Positions 11,889 to 23,739 are shown, numbered from the stretch's first letter. The stretch is DNA of 64,000 nucleotides from Schistocephalus solidus (GCA_017591395.1 WEDG01000842.1:1-64000), one strand, 5' to 3'. A program made the numbers and translations. Notes: a model not told the origin generated them from the sequence alone.

Positions 11889-12797
11889 TCATCTGGGGAG
11901 ATGACGAGGCGGTGATCTGTCCAACCATCGGCATCGCGGATCGCCTTGGTTACCAGCACGTCCTGTCGATCTCGCCTCCGGACGAGAACATAGTCCAGCA
12001 GATGCCAGCGCCGCGACCGAGGGTGCATCCACGTGGCCTTCTCCCGCGTCGGAAGGCGGAAGAAAGGTGTTGGTCAGCAGGAGACGGTGTTCCGCACACG
12101 TGCGCAGAAGAAGGAGGCCGTTATCGTTACAGCTACCGAGACCGTGGGGACCCAGCACTCCCTGCCAGGCAGCGTGGTCCGTCCCGACGCGGGCATTGAA
12201 GTCACCAAGGACAATTAACTTGTCCTCTTTCGGCACAGTCGCCAGCAAGGCGTGCAGGTCCTCGTAGAATTTGTCCTTCGCCACATCAGAGCTCGTCATT
12301 GGGGAGCGTAGGCGCTGATGATGGTGGCGAACTGGTCTCCCCGAAGAGGCAGGCGGAGGCTCATCAGGCGATCATTGATACCCTGCGGCAGACAGGGCAG
12401 ACGTCCCACGATGTCGTTACGGATGGCAAAGGCAACACCAGCGTCGCGTCGCTCTGCCTTTGGCCGGCCGCTCCAGAAGAAGGTGTAGCCGGCACCCACC
12501 TCCTCCAGCTGACCCTGCTCAGAGAATCGGGTCTCGCTGAGAGCAGCAATGTCCACCTTGTAGCGCGCCAGTTCCCGAGCGACTAGCGCCGTCCTTCGTT
12601 CCGGCCGGTTTTTCCTAGGATTTTCTAAAAGGGAACGAACATTCCAGGCTGCTAGTGTGAGTGGACTCACCCGAGCAGCCTGGGGGGTATGGCGAGGGGG
12701 ATGGGGACGGGGGTATTGTTGTTTGTTTGAGTTTTACGACCGCGTATTTTGCGATCTGCGAGCCGCGGCCGGCTGCAGAAGACAGAAGACCCAGCAT
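11889..12797 (-). pseudogene. Family A EEP (APE-like) endonuclease, frameshifted
   Basis: Encodes the endonuclease that nicks target DNA to prime reverse transcription. A leader reading MLGLLSSAAGRGSQ starts at 12,797, then comes [10 protein letters not shown] (about 12,655), the AALSETRF motif carrying the catalytic Glu, and LGDFNARVG (about 12,190) with the catalytic Asp-Asn pair. Against the plus copy there are frameshifts near 12,670 (after PYPPG), at about 12,297 (CCCCAATG in place of CCTCGAATG, one base lost), near 12,080 (after LLLTNTF) and near 11,910. The last segment should run to [11 protein letters not shown]. Domain identity is secure; function in this copy is lost. Confidence 0.85.
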
Positions 12798-13259
12798 TTT
12801 TTAGGGCACATTTTCTAGCCCCTTCCTTCGCGAGGAGGTAAGCAGTGCGATCCCAAAATAGGGCTGCTCGGACATCCCAGACGGCTGCCGAACTCCACTA
12901 TGAGTCACGGTTTTGTTTTAGTGGGAGAACGACCCGAGTTAGCCTGGGCCGCCGACGGGGTTGCAGTCGCCCGCACCGAAGGACTTTTTGAGAGGGGAGA
13001 GGTGGGAAGTTCGGGAGTCAGACATACCGGGTGTGAAGGCACACACAACACCGGAGACCCTCACCTGGTTTAGCCCGCCGGTCGTGACGGTTGCCCGAGG
13101 TGTGGCCGCTGGGAAGAACCCAACTTCGAGGAGCCACAGGTGAGAGTTGGGTACCAGTTAGAGGCGGCCACAGGAGCATTCACCACCTGTATGAGACAAA
13201 TGGAGCGACAAAATGCTATCTGTGTGGTGCTTCCCCTAACTAGTACCCCTACACCCCTA
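12798..13259 (-). promoter_or_regulatory. Family A 5' untranslated region (A1)
   Basis: GC-rich leader upstream of the first Met, conserved in inverted orientation at 13,446-13,900. Homology stops abruptly at about 13,259, at 'acccctacaccc'; I take this as the element's 5' end. Full-length LINE leaders usually hold an internal promoter, so that role is inferred. No TATA-like element is needed or seen. Confidence 0.6.
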
Positions 13260-13445
13260 CACTCATTGTAATGACAGCGTGTCAATATCTCAGGCCATCC
13301 AAGAAAGATGCTGAATTGGTTAAGACACATTCTCCGTTGTAAACCCAGAAGTTATGTGTCACCACCGTATAAAATCAGTCGTTGCCTGACTGAACAAGGG
13401 AAAGAAGTCACCTCATAACTTGGTTATGCATGTTCGTGGTGGTGT
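13260..13445. other. Spacer between the two head-to-head family A copies
   Basis: About 186 bp with no counterpart in either element. It separates the inverted arms and would be the loop of any hairpin. I see no gene or promoter motif in it. Confidence 0.6.
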
Positions 13446-13900
13446 TGGTGGGGTGTAGGGGTGCTAGGTAGGGGTAGCATCACATTTAGTTTATCCATTT
13501 GTCTCGTACGCGGGGTGAATGCTCTTGTGGCCACCTCTATTTGGTACCCAACTATCACCTGTGGCTCCTCGAAATTGGGTTCTTCCCAGCGGCCACACGC
13601 CGGGCAACCGTCACGACCGGCGGGCTAAACTGAGTGAGGGTCTCCGGTGCTGTATGTGCCTCCATATCCAGTATGGTTGACGGCCGAACTTCCCACCTCC
13701 CCTTCTCAAAAAGTTCTCCGGTGAGGGCGATAGCAACCCCGTAGGCGGCCCAGGCTAATTCGGGTCGCTCTCCCATTAAACCGAAACCGTGACCCATAGT
13801 GGAGTTCGGCAGCCGTCTGGGATGTCCGAGCAGCCCTATTTAGGAACAGCACTGCTTGCCTCCGCGCGGAGGAATGGGCTAGAAAAGGTGCCGTAAACAA

Positions 13901-14857
13901 ATGCTGGGCCTCACGTCTTCTGCACCCAGCCGCTGCTCGCAAATCGAAAAATACGTGGTCGTTAAACTCAAACAAACAACAATACCCCCGTCCCCATTCC
14001 CCGCGCCATGCTCTCTGGATGCTCGGGTGAGTCTGCTCACACTAGCAGCCTGGAATTTTCGCTCCCTTATAGACAATCTGAGGAGCGACCGGCCGGAACG
14101 GAGGAGAGCGCTAGTCGTTCGAGTACTAGCGCGCTACAAAGTGGACATTCCTGCTCTCAGTGAAAGCCGATTCTCTGAGCAGAGTCAGCTGGAGGATGTG
14201 GGTCTTGGCTACACCTGCTGGAGCGGCCGGCCGAAGGCAGAGCGACGCGACCCTGGTGTCTCCTTTGCAATCCGGAAAGACATTGTGGGACATCGGCCCA
14301 GTCGGCCACAGGGTATCAATGATCGCCTGATGAGCTTCCGCCAGCCTCTTCGGGGAGAAAATTTCGCTACCATCATCAGCGCCTACACTCCTCGAATGAC
14401 GAGCTCTGATGCGGCGAAGGACAAATTCTACGAGGACCTACACGCCCTGCTGGTGACTGTGACGAAGGCAGATAAGTTAATTGTCCATGGTGACTTCAAC
14501 GCTCGCGTTAGGACAAACCACAGTGTCTGGCAGGGAGAGCTGGGTCCCAATGGTGTACGTGGCTGAAACGTTAACGGCCTCCTTCTTCTGCGAACGTGTG
14601 CGGAACACCGTCTCCTGCTTACCAAAACCTTCATCCCCCTCTCGACGTGTGAGAAGGCTACGTGGATGCACCATCAGTCATGGCGCTGGCAGCTACCTGA
14701 CTATGTTCTCGTCCGGAGACGAGATCGACAGTACGTGCTGGTGACCAAGGCAATCCACAATGCTGATGGTTGGACAGATTACCGCCTCGTCATCTCCCAG
14801 AAGAGGCTCCGACTTCAAACCCAAAGAACGCCCCAAGGTAAGCGACCGCCAGGTTAG
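13901..14857 (+). pseudogene. Family A EEP endonuclease (A2), one internal stop
   Basis: One reading frame from [14 protein letters not shown] at 13,901 to TPQGKRPPG at 14,857, interrupted only by a TGA at about 14,564. Motifs in order: [39 protein letters not shown], and after the stop [12 protein letters not shown] and [11 protein letters not shown]. This is the EEP fold of an APE-type LINE endonuclease; the Glu of the SESRF motif and the GDFN Asp/Asn are kept. It is the best guide here to the native A1 endonuclease frame. The HGDFN variant (LGDFN in A1) may be decay. Confidence 0.85.
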
Positions 14858-14904
14858 TTAAATACTCTTTTGTTAAATTTGCCTGCTCACTGTTTTGATT
14901 TCAG
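14853..14904 (+). other. 52-bp intron-like segment in A2
   Basis: Same position and same length as 11,788-11,839 in A1, with donor GTTAGT and acceptor TGATTTCAG. In A2 a one-base loss just upstream (GTAAGCGACC against GTAAAGAGGCC) breaks the phase that is perfect in A1. Conservation of both ends and of length in two diverged copies is the main evidence that the segment belongs to the element. Confidence 0.6.
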
Positions 14905-16998
14905 CAACCAGATAAACGAGAAACTGGAGAACCTGCATGCTCCAGATAATAACACCACCGTGGAGGCACGATGGGGTCAACTGCGAAATTTCATCTAGTC
15001 CACTTCCCTCAAAGTCCTCGAACGCTAACGCCGTTAACACAAGGACTGGTTTGACGACAATGACGCCAGCATCAACAAATTACTCGCGGAAAAGAATGGA
15101 CTACACAAAGCTTACATGAACCTTCGGACTGACGCTGCCAAAGCAGCCTTCTTCAGATGCCACCACCTTGTACAGCAACGGCTGCTGGAGATACAGGACA
15201 TCAGGATGGTCCGAAAGGCTGAGGAAATCCAAGGGTATGCGGACCGCAATGAAAAGAAAAATTTCTTCAAAGCCATCAGGGCCATCTACGGCCGCTGCAT
15301 CAAGGGGACCGCACCGCTGCTCAGCTCTGATGGCACAACACTTCTGACAGAAAAATCCCAAATTCTGAAGTGCTGGGCCGGGCACTTCAGAAGTGTCCTT
15401 AATTGCTCATCAGTTATCCCTGATGCTGTCATTGACCGGTACGCTCAAGTGGACACGAACAATAAGATGGATCTGCCGCCTTCCCTATCAGAACCATCTT
15501 GGCCGTGCAACAGATTTCCAGCGGGAAAGCACCAGGATCCGACGCAATCCCACCGGAAGTCTACAAGGACGGCGGTCCCCGGCTGATGGCAGAACTCACA
15601 ACACTCTTCCAGGAGATGTGACGCCAAGGACAAGTTCCTCAGGATTTCAAAGACGCGACCATCGTCCATATCTACAAACAGAAGGGGAACTGGTAACTCT
15701 GTGATACTCACAGAGGCATCTCGTTGCTCAACATCGCCGGGAAGGTCTTCGACCGTATCCTTCTCAATCGTCTGAACGGTCACCTAGAGCAGGGCCTGCT
15801 CCCGGAAAGCCAATGTGGCTTCCGCCGACACCGCGGAACAACCGATAGGATCTTTGCCACCCGCCAGCTACAAGAGAAGTGTCAGGAGATGCGAACTCAC
15901 CTATACACTACCTTCGTGGATCTGATGAAAGCCTTTGACACGGTAAATCGCGACGGACTGTGGAAAGTCGTGCAGAAATTTTGCTGTCCTGATTGGTTCA
16001 CGCGCATCGTGCGTCAGGTTCATGACGGGATGATGGCACACGTCACTGCCAACGGGCCGGTATCCGAAGCATTCGCAGTGACCAACGGAGTGAAGCAGGG
16101 CTGGGTACTGGCCCTCAACCTGTTCAGTCTCATGTTTTCTGCTATGTTGATGGACGCCTACCGTGATAAGCGCCCTGGGATCCCCATCGCCTACAGAACT
16201 GATGGACACTTTCTCGCATTTGGCATATGCAGACCCTAACGCGCGTGTCTACGACTACAGTCCATGAATTGCTCTTCGCTGACGACTGCGCCCTTAATAC
16301 CGTGACGGAGGAGGACATGCAAAGGAGCGTGGACCTCTTTGCAACAGGCTACGCCAATTTTGGATTAACAAGCAGCACAGCCAAAACGGTGGTCAAGCAT
16401 AAACCACTGCCAAGCGCGGAATACAATGCTCCCCAAATCAATGTCAACAGCGCTCAACTCAAAAATGTGGAAAACTTTGCTTATTTATTCATCAAAACAC
16501 TTAACTAAATATGTACAAGGTCGTCTTCTTGAAGACACTCCTTTATGGAACGGAGACCTGTATCATCTACTCGAAACAAGCCGGGAAACTGAATCACTTC
16601 CATCTCAACTGCCTCCGCAGAATACTGAAGCAGATAGTGCAAAATAGGATCCCTGACACGGAAGTCCTGGAGCGGACGGGAATCCTCAGCATCCACGCCA
16701 TGCTGAATCAAGTGCAACTGCAATGGAGCAGCCACCTGGTGAGAATGGACGACGAGCGACTACCCAAACGACTTTTCTACGGAGATGTCGCTACGGGGGC
16801 TCGCCGACAGGGAGGTCAAAAATGACGCTACAAGGACACTTTGAAGAAATCTATGAAGCAACTGCAAATCAACCCGGTGACCTGGGAGGACCTCGCCCAG
16901 GATCGACCGATATGAGAAGATCCGTGAAGATCGGTGCAGCAATCTATGAGGCCAACCGGATCGCCACTGCTAAGGTCAAACGGGCGGCTCGCAAGTAA
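14905..16998 (+). pseudogene. Family A reverse transcriptase (A2), frameshifted
   Basis: Reads through the linker, then an open stretch at 15,116-15,490 (QGYADRNEKKNFFKAIRAIY), frameshifts near 15,490, and continues at 15,724-16,230 with FVDLMKAFDTVNRDGL and GVKQGWVLAL. It shifts again near 16,230, reads [12 protein letters not shown] (catalytic FADD), and picks up at 16,511-16,825 with YGTETCIIYSKQAGKL. The Cys to Trp change in the GVKQGC motif and a deletion near 16,495 (after NFAYLF) are further damage. The tail around 16,830-16,998 encodes the conserved WEDLAQDRP and AIYEANRIATAKVKRAARK stretches that lead into the zinc fingers. No single protein can be made. Confidence 0.85.
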
Positions 16999-17043
16999 CA
17001 AGCACCACGGATCAACACCGCCAATGCCCAAGCCCTGCCAACG

Positions 17044-17860
17044 TGCCCACGCTGTCGACGCACATTCCGCGCACGAATTGGCCTGGTCGAACATCTTCGA
17101 ACTTAATTCAATAACAATCCGCCAATTCAAACTTCTACGTCAAATTCTGCCAACCCTCCTTCAGACTCCCGCACCCTCACTCCTGGCATCAATTCCATCA
17201 CTCCCACCATCATAGAGACCACATCCCACAACTCATCGCCTGTTACCCCCACTACCGCAACCACCACCACCTTCGCCTTCACTACCACCACCACCACCAC
17301 CACCATCAGCGATGGGGACTCTCTCCTAAGCTGTCCTCAGTGCGGCCGAAAATTCACCTCACGCATCGGCCTGGTCGGTCACTTGCGAATCCATCGTACA
17401 GAGACTGGTGAACCAGTGCCTGGAACACTAACACACGGTAGAGATCACCATCTCCACTGCCCTCACAGTCCTCGTGCATTCGCATATCACATGGGCCTAT
17501 GCGGTCACATGCACATCCATGACAGCGGAATTCACCGCAATATATACAACACCGATACCTCATGCACACCCTCCGGTCCTGGCATTCTTACCGCCACTGC
17601 CCCCCCCCCTCTACCATGAATTACATTCCCCCCCCCCCAGCCTCTACCAATTTCTCCTGCCCACATTGCACCCGCAACTTCAACTCACGAATCGGCCTGG
17701 TCGGTCACCTGCAAATCCATCGCACGGAGCCCGGTGAACCAGTGCCTGGGGCTCCGACATACAGTCGACGCGCCCGCCTTCACTGCCCTCACTGCTCCTG
17801 CACATTTACACACCGCATGGGACTATTAGGACACTTACGCCCCCACGACAGCCTATGGTA
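17044..17860 (+). pseudogene. Family A zinc-finger tail (A2), five fingers
   Basis: Finger 1 (17,044-17,105) reads CPRCRRTFRARIGLVEHLRT and has lost its last Cys. Finger 2 (about 17,332-17,394) is classical CPQCGRKFTSRIGLVGHLRI-H. Finger 3 (about 17,458-17,520) has Ser for the second Cys (CPHSPRAF). Finger 4 (about 17,657-17,722) is CPHCTRNFNSRIGLVGHLQI-H, and finger 5 (about 17,780-17,845) is CPHCSCTFTHRMGLLGHLRP-H. Fingers 4 and 5 repeat the two-finger block of 2 and 3, with the same EPVPG-type linker. A1 has only one such block. Poly-C runs at about 17,600 and 17,629 break the frame between blocks. Confidence 0.75.
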
Positions 17861-17939
17861 AACCATCTGAGGCTAAGCCACATCAGCACACATCATCTAC
17901 ACTAATACATAGACAACATCCCTCACAATCATCAAAATG

Positions 17940-18745
17940 TACCTGATGAGATCACAGTTTCCTAGAAACCGTGGCTTGGAAGTCTACCAATCTGACGTTT
18001 ACACCAGACCACGCCATCGGCCCAGTGTATGTGTTGTGTGTGTCGAGTGGCTGACCAGTGGACTGGGAGTCAGACGGCGATGGGCTCCTCCATACCCCCT
18101 GAGTAAGTAAATCCTAGTGTGTGTGTTATGGGGGCCAGGTCGTGCTGTGGCGAGTGAAGACGGGTACGCCGACCCATCAGCCAATGCGCCCACTCCCACA
18201 TCAGACAACTGGCTGGCTCGGATGGTGGTCTGATTGTGGGGGTGGGGGAGAGATTGAAGTCAACAGCTCAGCGCATTTTCCTCACTATAAACAATCTAAA
18301 CGCGCTTGAAATTATCACGGTGCGCTGACAGCCGTGGCTTGGAATGTTGCCAACTGACGGGATAACTCGGGCCGCGTGGTCAGCCCAATGTGTGTTTTGT
18401 GTGGAGTGGATAACTGGCGGACTGAGAGTCAGGTTGCAATGGCTCCTTCTTAATGTGGCCTTTATGGCACTCCCACTCCGTGGAATCCGAGCCAGGTGTG
18501 GTGGCACGCCCAGGGGTGGCTCCGGCCGCGCCAGCCACCTGCGCCCTCTCCCATCTCCGGTCTTCTTGCGTCTGTCTTGACACCAGGCTCAGGTGGGGGA
18601 GGAGGAGAGAGTTCGGTAGCTGCAGCGCAAGGCTACTATCACTTTAAACTAAATCACGCGCAAGTCACCGTCCCTGCGCCACTTTTCCGTGGAGCATACG
18701 ATGGACCTCGTCGTAATCGACGGTTGAACTGTCAGGTGCCATTGC
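17940..18745 (+). repeat. Modular 3' region of A2
   Basis: Contains one pair of ~345-bp units in the plus orientation: 'ccgtggcttggaa' at about 17,971 and again at about 18,331, and related 'gactgagagtcaggttgcaa' / 'gactgggagtcagacggcga' blocks. It ends at the shared 3' terminus near 18,735. It is non-coding and inverted relative to 7,560-8,960. Confidence 0.75.
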
Positions 18746-19635
18746 AAATAGGAATAATATATCATTTTTACCTTCCTTTCGTTAGGCTTTTCAAACATGT
18801 TTTGTTATCAACATTTTTCGAGAGTGACTGAAACATTTTTAACTTCTTTCCCACATTCTCATATCTATCCTCGTTCAATTTTCAGCAGCCTTAATATGTT
18901 CAGACTTGTGAGTTGAAAAGGGTTCAGATAGACTTGAGGAATCTTGCACTTCTTAAACTGGGATCCGCTATCTTCTCAGGCGTGCTATCTTTTTTAATTA
19001 GTCATCCTCTCCCTTTTGCCTTCTTGAGGGTGATACAGACAACTTTTGTTTCAGGTTTTTCTTAATGCAAGTGCAAACCGCATTCGGTATTTTAGGAATC
19101 CAAGTAAATCCAGTTGGGTTAACTTAGGTGAGCGATGCCATGCAAAACAAGAGAGCGAGTTTCGCGTGGCACACGTTAAATTGAATAAAAGTTTTAAAGT
19201 TTCGGTTCACACTCTGCTGATGCTGAAAAACACGGCACCATTCTTCCTGCACCAGCTTCCGCACGCAAGTTATACGTATCGGTTATTCCGCTTTATGTAC
19301 CTAAATAGACAGGACATTGGTAAGTGGGAGAGGACAGGTGGGTCGATATTGCGGTAGTCTACATCGGAGTTCTTAAAACAACGATAAAGCGCATCTTAAC
19401 TATCTTAGTCCTCGACGGCGCGCAACTTGTCGTTACTTCGAAAGCTACCAACAGACCGGGTAAATCGGTTTTTTTAAGAAGTGAGTTCAGCCCGCAATGG
19501 CTACTCCTTAATGGGACCGTTAGGCCACTTTACCTTGTCTCAGGTGGAAAAGTATTTTCAGAACTAAGCCTGTCACACGCGCAGTAGGGATGAAGTTTTC
19601 CATGTGTCATACGGACATCAGCTACCTGCACAAAA
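18746..19635. other. Intergenic, with a faint family A 3'-module relic
   Basis: No gene recognised. At about 19,480-19,600 the sequence 'cccgcaatggctactccttaatg' resembles the 'ttgcaatggctccttcttaatg' of the family A 3' module, in plus orientation. The rest shows nothing I can name. Confidence 0.45.
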
Positions 19636-22600
19636 GCCTACACAAAGTCTAAACGGACCGATGACAACAAAGCGGCCTTCTACAGATGCCACCGCCTATT
19701 GCAGCAACGGCTGTAGGAAATGCAGGACGCCTGAGTGGCTCGCAAGTCCGAGGAGCTCCCAGAGTATGTGGACCGCAATGAAATGAAAATCTTTTTCAAC
19801 TTAATCAGGGGCAACTACTGCTCTTGCATCAAGGGAACCGCACCGCTGCCCAGTTCCGATGGAACAATACTTTTGATAGAGAAATCAAAAGTTTGAAGCA
19901 CTGGGTCGGCCAGTTCAGAAGTATCCTCAACGGCCCATCAGCGATCTCCGACACTGACATCGACGGGCTAATGGAAATTGACAATGACCTCGATCTCCCG
20001 CCTTGCCTATTAGAAACCATCGGTGACGTGTAACTAGTCTCCTGAAGGAAAGCACCGACATCCAACGTGATCCCGGCCAAAATCTGTAAGGACGGCAGCC
20101 ACGGGGTATGGATAAATTTACAACGATATTTCATGAAATTTGGCGCTAAGGAAAGTTTCCTCAAGGTGTCAAGGATGTGACAATCGTATATCTCTACAAG
20201 CCGAAATGGAACCAGCAATTCCGTGATAAGTACAAAGAAATCTCGCTGCGCAACATCGCCGGGAAGATATTTACTTGCATTATTATTAATAGTGTTAATA
20301 GCCACATATAACGGGGACTGCTCCCGGAAAGCCAATGTGGCTTCAGACTACACCGCGGAACAACTGACATCATCTCAGCCACCGGCCAGCTACAAGGAAA
20401 GTGCCAAGGGATGTGAAATCACCTCTATATTACCTCTGTTGATCTGCTGGAAGCCTTCGACTTAGTGAATCGCGATGGACTCAGAACAATCATGCAGAGT
20501 TCGGCTGTCCTGAGAGTGTCATGCACATGGTGCACCAGCTCCATAAATAAATGATGGAACGCTTCATCGATAACGGGGCAGTCTCCGAAGCAATCACAGT
20601 GACCAATGGAGTGAATCAGAGTTAATTAACAGTAGCCACCCTCTCAAGGCTCATGTTATCTGCCATGCTGATGGATGCCTAGCGTCATAGTACCCTGAGA
20701 TTCGCATCGCCTACAGGACTGACCTTCAGCTATTCAATAACCGCTGTACGCAGGCCAAAAAGTGCACATCCACGGCTGCTTTCCACGACCTGACCTTCGA
20801 TGATCATTGCGTACCCAACACCACGACAGAATAGGAAATGCGACGAAGCATGGATGTCTTCGCTGCCACCTGTGCCAACTTCTGACTGACCATCAACACG
20901 AACAAACCAGTGTTTACGCACCAACTGTCACCCAACACGAAATACAACACTCCTCGAATTAATGTCGACGGAACCCAACTTAAAAACGTGGACATCTACG
21001 CCTATCTAGAAGACCCACTGTTGCGCACCATACCAACGACGAAGTTGCGCATCAAATATCCAAAGCCAGACAGGCCTTCGGCCCGGAGCAAACCTGCGTG
21101 CAGAATCGCAACGGCCTTCAAAGGAACGCCAAACTGAAGAGGTACAAGGCCGTCGTCTTTCCGACATCCTGGTGTGGAGCAGAGAGCAGGACCGTCTACT
21201 CAAATCAAGCCAGGAAATCTCTTTTAACTCAGCTGCCTCAAACTTTTATTGAATTTCAACTGGCAAGATGGTTACAGACATGGAATTCCGGAGAAGACCG
21301 GAATCTTCAGCATCCACGCAATTCTGAGGCACCTGCAGCTGCGATGGACCAGGCAACTTGTGAGGCTAGACGATGCGTGATTACCCAAATGAATCTTCTA
21401 CGGAGATGTCACCGAAAGTGTCCAGCGACAAGGAGGACAAAAACGACCCTACAAGGAGACATTGAAGAAATCTCTGAAGAGACTGCAAATAAACCCGGTG
21501 ATCTGAGAATACCTCATCCCGGACCGACCGGCCTGGAGCAGAGTCCTGTGGGCTGGTTCAGCAATCTACGAAGCAAACCGGATCGCATCTACCAAGACTA
21601 AAAGGCAGCTCGGAGATCTCAAGCACCTGGGATCCACAGCCTCAATGTCCTACCCCTCTCAAAAGACAGACGAACTTTGCCGACAAAAACAAGAGAAACT
21701 GGGAATAACCGTTTCTGGCGTATTAGCCGTCATCAGTCAATCATACTTAATCTCAGGTTCTGCACCACGCGAGATTCGAACCCGCGACCTGGTGATTCGA
21801 AGTCTAACGCTCTAATCCATCTCAACATGTTCACGCTGCCAACACAACTTCCTCGCGCAAGTCGACCTCGTCGGACACCTTCGGTCGCAATGCAGCAACA
21901 AACCGCTTACTCCAACTTCTGCGTCATCAAGCAGCCTTTAGGCGTCTACTGCGACTTCCACATACATTACCGCCGATCACACTCGCAATGCCTCAGCCTC
22001 CTTTATCACTATGACATACAACCTCCTTACCACAAACCCCGCGTCGAGTACGGCGACGACTACCATCAATACCACCACCATCACCGGAACGATCACCCCG
22101 AAGCCCCGTCAACCACCACCGATCCCACTACCAACAATGGAGCTCGATTCAAACTTGTCTTCATTGCGATCGCACATTCCCCTCATGCATCGACTAGATT
22201 GGCCACTTGCGAATCCATCGCACTCTGACCGGCGCACCAATGCCCGGATCCATTACATATACTCACGGCATTCACTTCTACTGTCCGCACTGAGCAGACA
22301 CATTCACGCATTGCATTGGCCTATTCGGTCGCATGCACCTCCACAAAAACGGAGGTCACCACAATACCGACATGTAAAACACACCCCGCAGACCCGTAAA
22401 TCTCTGTATTAAAAATTCTCCATTCACTCACGCGACCGTCAGTAGTAGCCTCACCACCACAACTGACTTTACCGCCCCCAAACTATCCTGCCCACATTGC
22501 CACCGCTCATACACATAACGCATCGGCCTGGTTGGTCATGTACGAATTTATCGCACAGGCCACACATGATCACATCACACATGACCACGCCCAGCATCAG

Positions 22601-23110
22601 CCAACGCATGCCGACAAACGACACCTCTCACGTGATTGTGAAGCATGTGCTTTGGGTCCTTCTCCATGTGCTTCCTCCGCTTCATGTGTGATCCGAGCCT
22701 GAGACTATCACGGTGTGCCAACAGCCATAGCTTGGAAGGTTGGCAGCTGACGATTGAACTCAGACCTCGCGTTCAGCCCAGTGTGTGTTTGTGTGGAACC
22801 GTAAACGGGTGGATTTAGATTCAGACAGCAGTGGTTCCTTCATAATGTGGCCTCCATGGCACTCCCACTTCTTGACCTCCGAACCACGCGAGGCGGTACG
22901 CTTAATGGCGGCTCCGGCTGCGCCAACCACCTACACCCTCTCCCGCCTCTGGTCTTCTGGAGTTGGTCATGAAATCGGGCCCAGGTGGCACGGGAGGAGT
23001 GTGGTAGGTTCAGGTAAGTCGACTCTCACACGCAAGTCACCGTCCCTGTGCCCACGATGCTGTAGTGCACACGTTCAGCCATGTCGGGCTATGACGGTCG
23101 AACTGTTGTG
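19636..23110 (+). mobile_element. Family A LINE, copy A3 (5'-truncated, heavily decayed)
   Basis: Begins within the linker/RT region (AAFYRCHRLLQQRL-like sense near 19,670, matching A2 at about 15,140) and runs to the family 3' end ('ctatgacggtcgaactgtt', about 23,105). Recognisable pieces: SGNIAGKIF-like and CGFRLHRGTTD near 20,260-20,370, a motif-A relic VDLLEAFDLVNRDGL near 20,437-20,480, YNTPRINVDGTQLKNV near 20,943, and [12 protein letters not shown] near 21,178. Zinc-finger relics follow at 21,838-21,900 (C2HC form), 22,140-22,380 and 22,487-22,560. Many stops and indels make it the oldest of the three. A SINE sits between the RT and finger relics. Confidence 0.85.
21685..21835 (-). mobile_element. 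tRNA-derived SINE inserted in A3
   Basis: Same family as 82-250. The minus-strand head reads TGGATTAGAGCGTTAGACTT and then GGGTTCGAATC, a B box, with the shared body 'tattagccgtcatcagtcaat'. The ACTTCGAATC anticodon-arm region resembles tRNA-Arg(TCG). It lies exactly where A1 and A2 have continuous sequence between the RT tail and finger 1, so it inserted after A3 was in place. Confidence 0.7.
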
Positions 23111-23739
23111 TATATGTTTGTGTCACGCGTAGGTGGCCGTTCCCCCCTGTTAGCCACTGCGTCAGCATCCACCACATCCGGTCATCCTGATTTTTTTACT
23201 ACCGGAAGATGGTGGGCTGTGGAAGAAAGCGCGAGGTAGTCGAAGCACAAGCCTGCTTCGCTATAAACAACTTCAAGGGCAAGTCAGCATGACATTCACC
23301 TCATGTGTCAGTGCTGGGTCTCGGCGTAAACGAAGGTCGAGCTATCATGGACGGCAGGAGTTACCGCAAACACACTTCACTTAATTACGCTTGAGTTACA
23401 ATACCTACTACGATCCGGCGAATGCGGCTTGTCCCTCGGCTGTTTTAAGCAACGCCCCATTTCATTCGAGCATGAGGAAAACCTGTGCGGATTTTTAAAT
23501 ATTCACATGCGAAGTAAAGACGCGGTGAAGTAAACAGCAATGCAAGGCCTCTGCAACGGCCTTCTATCGTAAGTGCTTTAAGATCCAATGCTCTGCAACC
23601 AGAGACCAAGACGGCCCAGTGTTATAAAGGATTATGATCATAGCAACGGTCCATTTATTTGTTTCTGGAGCCCTGCAAGTACGAGGACCCATTACTTGGA
23701 CCGAAGCGTGACCGACTCAAAGATGCTAGCAATATTCGT

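Larger units (their letters stand above)
7484..13259 (-). mobile_element. Family A LINE, copy A1 (RTE-like, EEP + RT + zinc fingers)
   Basis: A near full-length non-LTR retrotransposon of about 5.8 kb on the minus strand. Order from its 5' end: untranslated region (about 12,798-13,259), EEP endonuclease (about 11,889-12,797), 52-bp intron-like segment, linker and reverse transcriptase (about 9,672-11,787), zinc-finger tail (about 9,066-9,533) and a modular 3' region (to about 7,484). The 3' end passes into an A-rich run (minus-strand sense), as expected of target-primed insertion. Boundaries come from alignment by eye with the inverted copy at 13,446-18,745. The RT downstream motifs ([24 protein letters not shown]) resemble the RTE/BovB side of the LINE tree; that placement is an inference. 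At least three frameshifts make this copy non-autonomous unless it is corrected or misread. Confidence 0.9.
13446..18745 (+). mobile_element. Family A LINE, copy A2 (inverted partner of A1)
   Basis: A plus-strand copy of the same element, about 5.3 kb, from 'gtgtaggggtgctaggtagg' at the 5' end to 'cgacggttgaactgtc' at the 3' end. The order of parts is the same as in A1: leader, EEP endonuclease, 52-bp intron-like segment, RT, zinc fingers and modular 3' region. It has only one endonuclease stop and no endonuclease frameshift, but its RT is broken in several places. So A1 and A2 decayed independently after insertion. Its 3' region lacks the 690-bp duplication seen in A1, while its zinc-finger region has an extra two-finger block. 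Confidence 0.9.

Noticed and set aside
9840..12267. Several plus-strand frames of 60-140 codons
   Set aside because: They are antisense to the family A reverse transcriptase and endonuclease, whose motifs read only on the minus strand.
15445..16209. Minus-strand frames of about 100 codons
   Set aside because: Antisense shadows of the plus-strand A2 reverse transcriptase.
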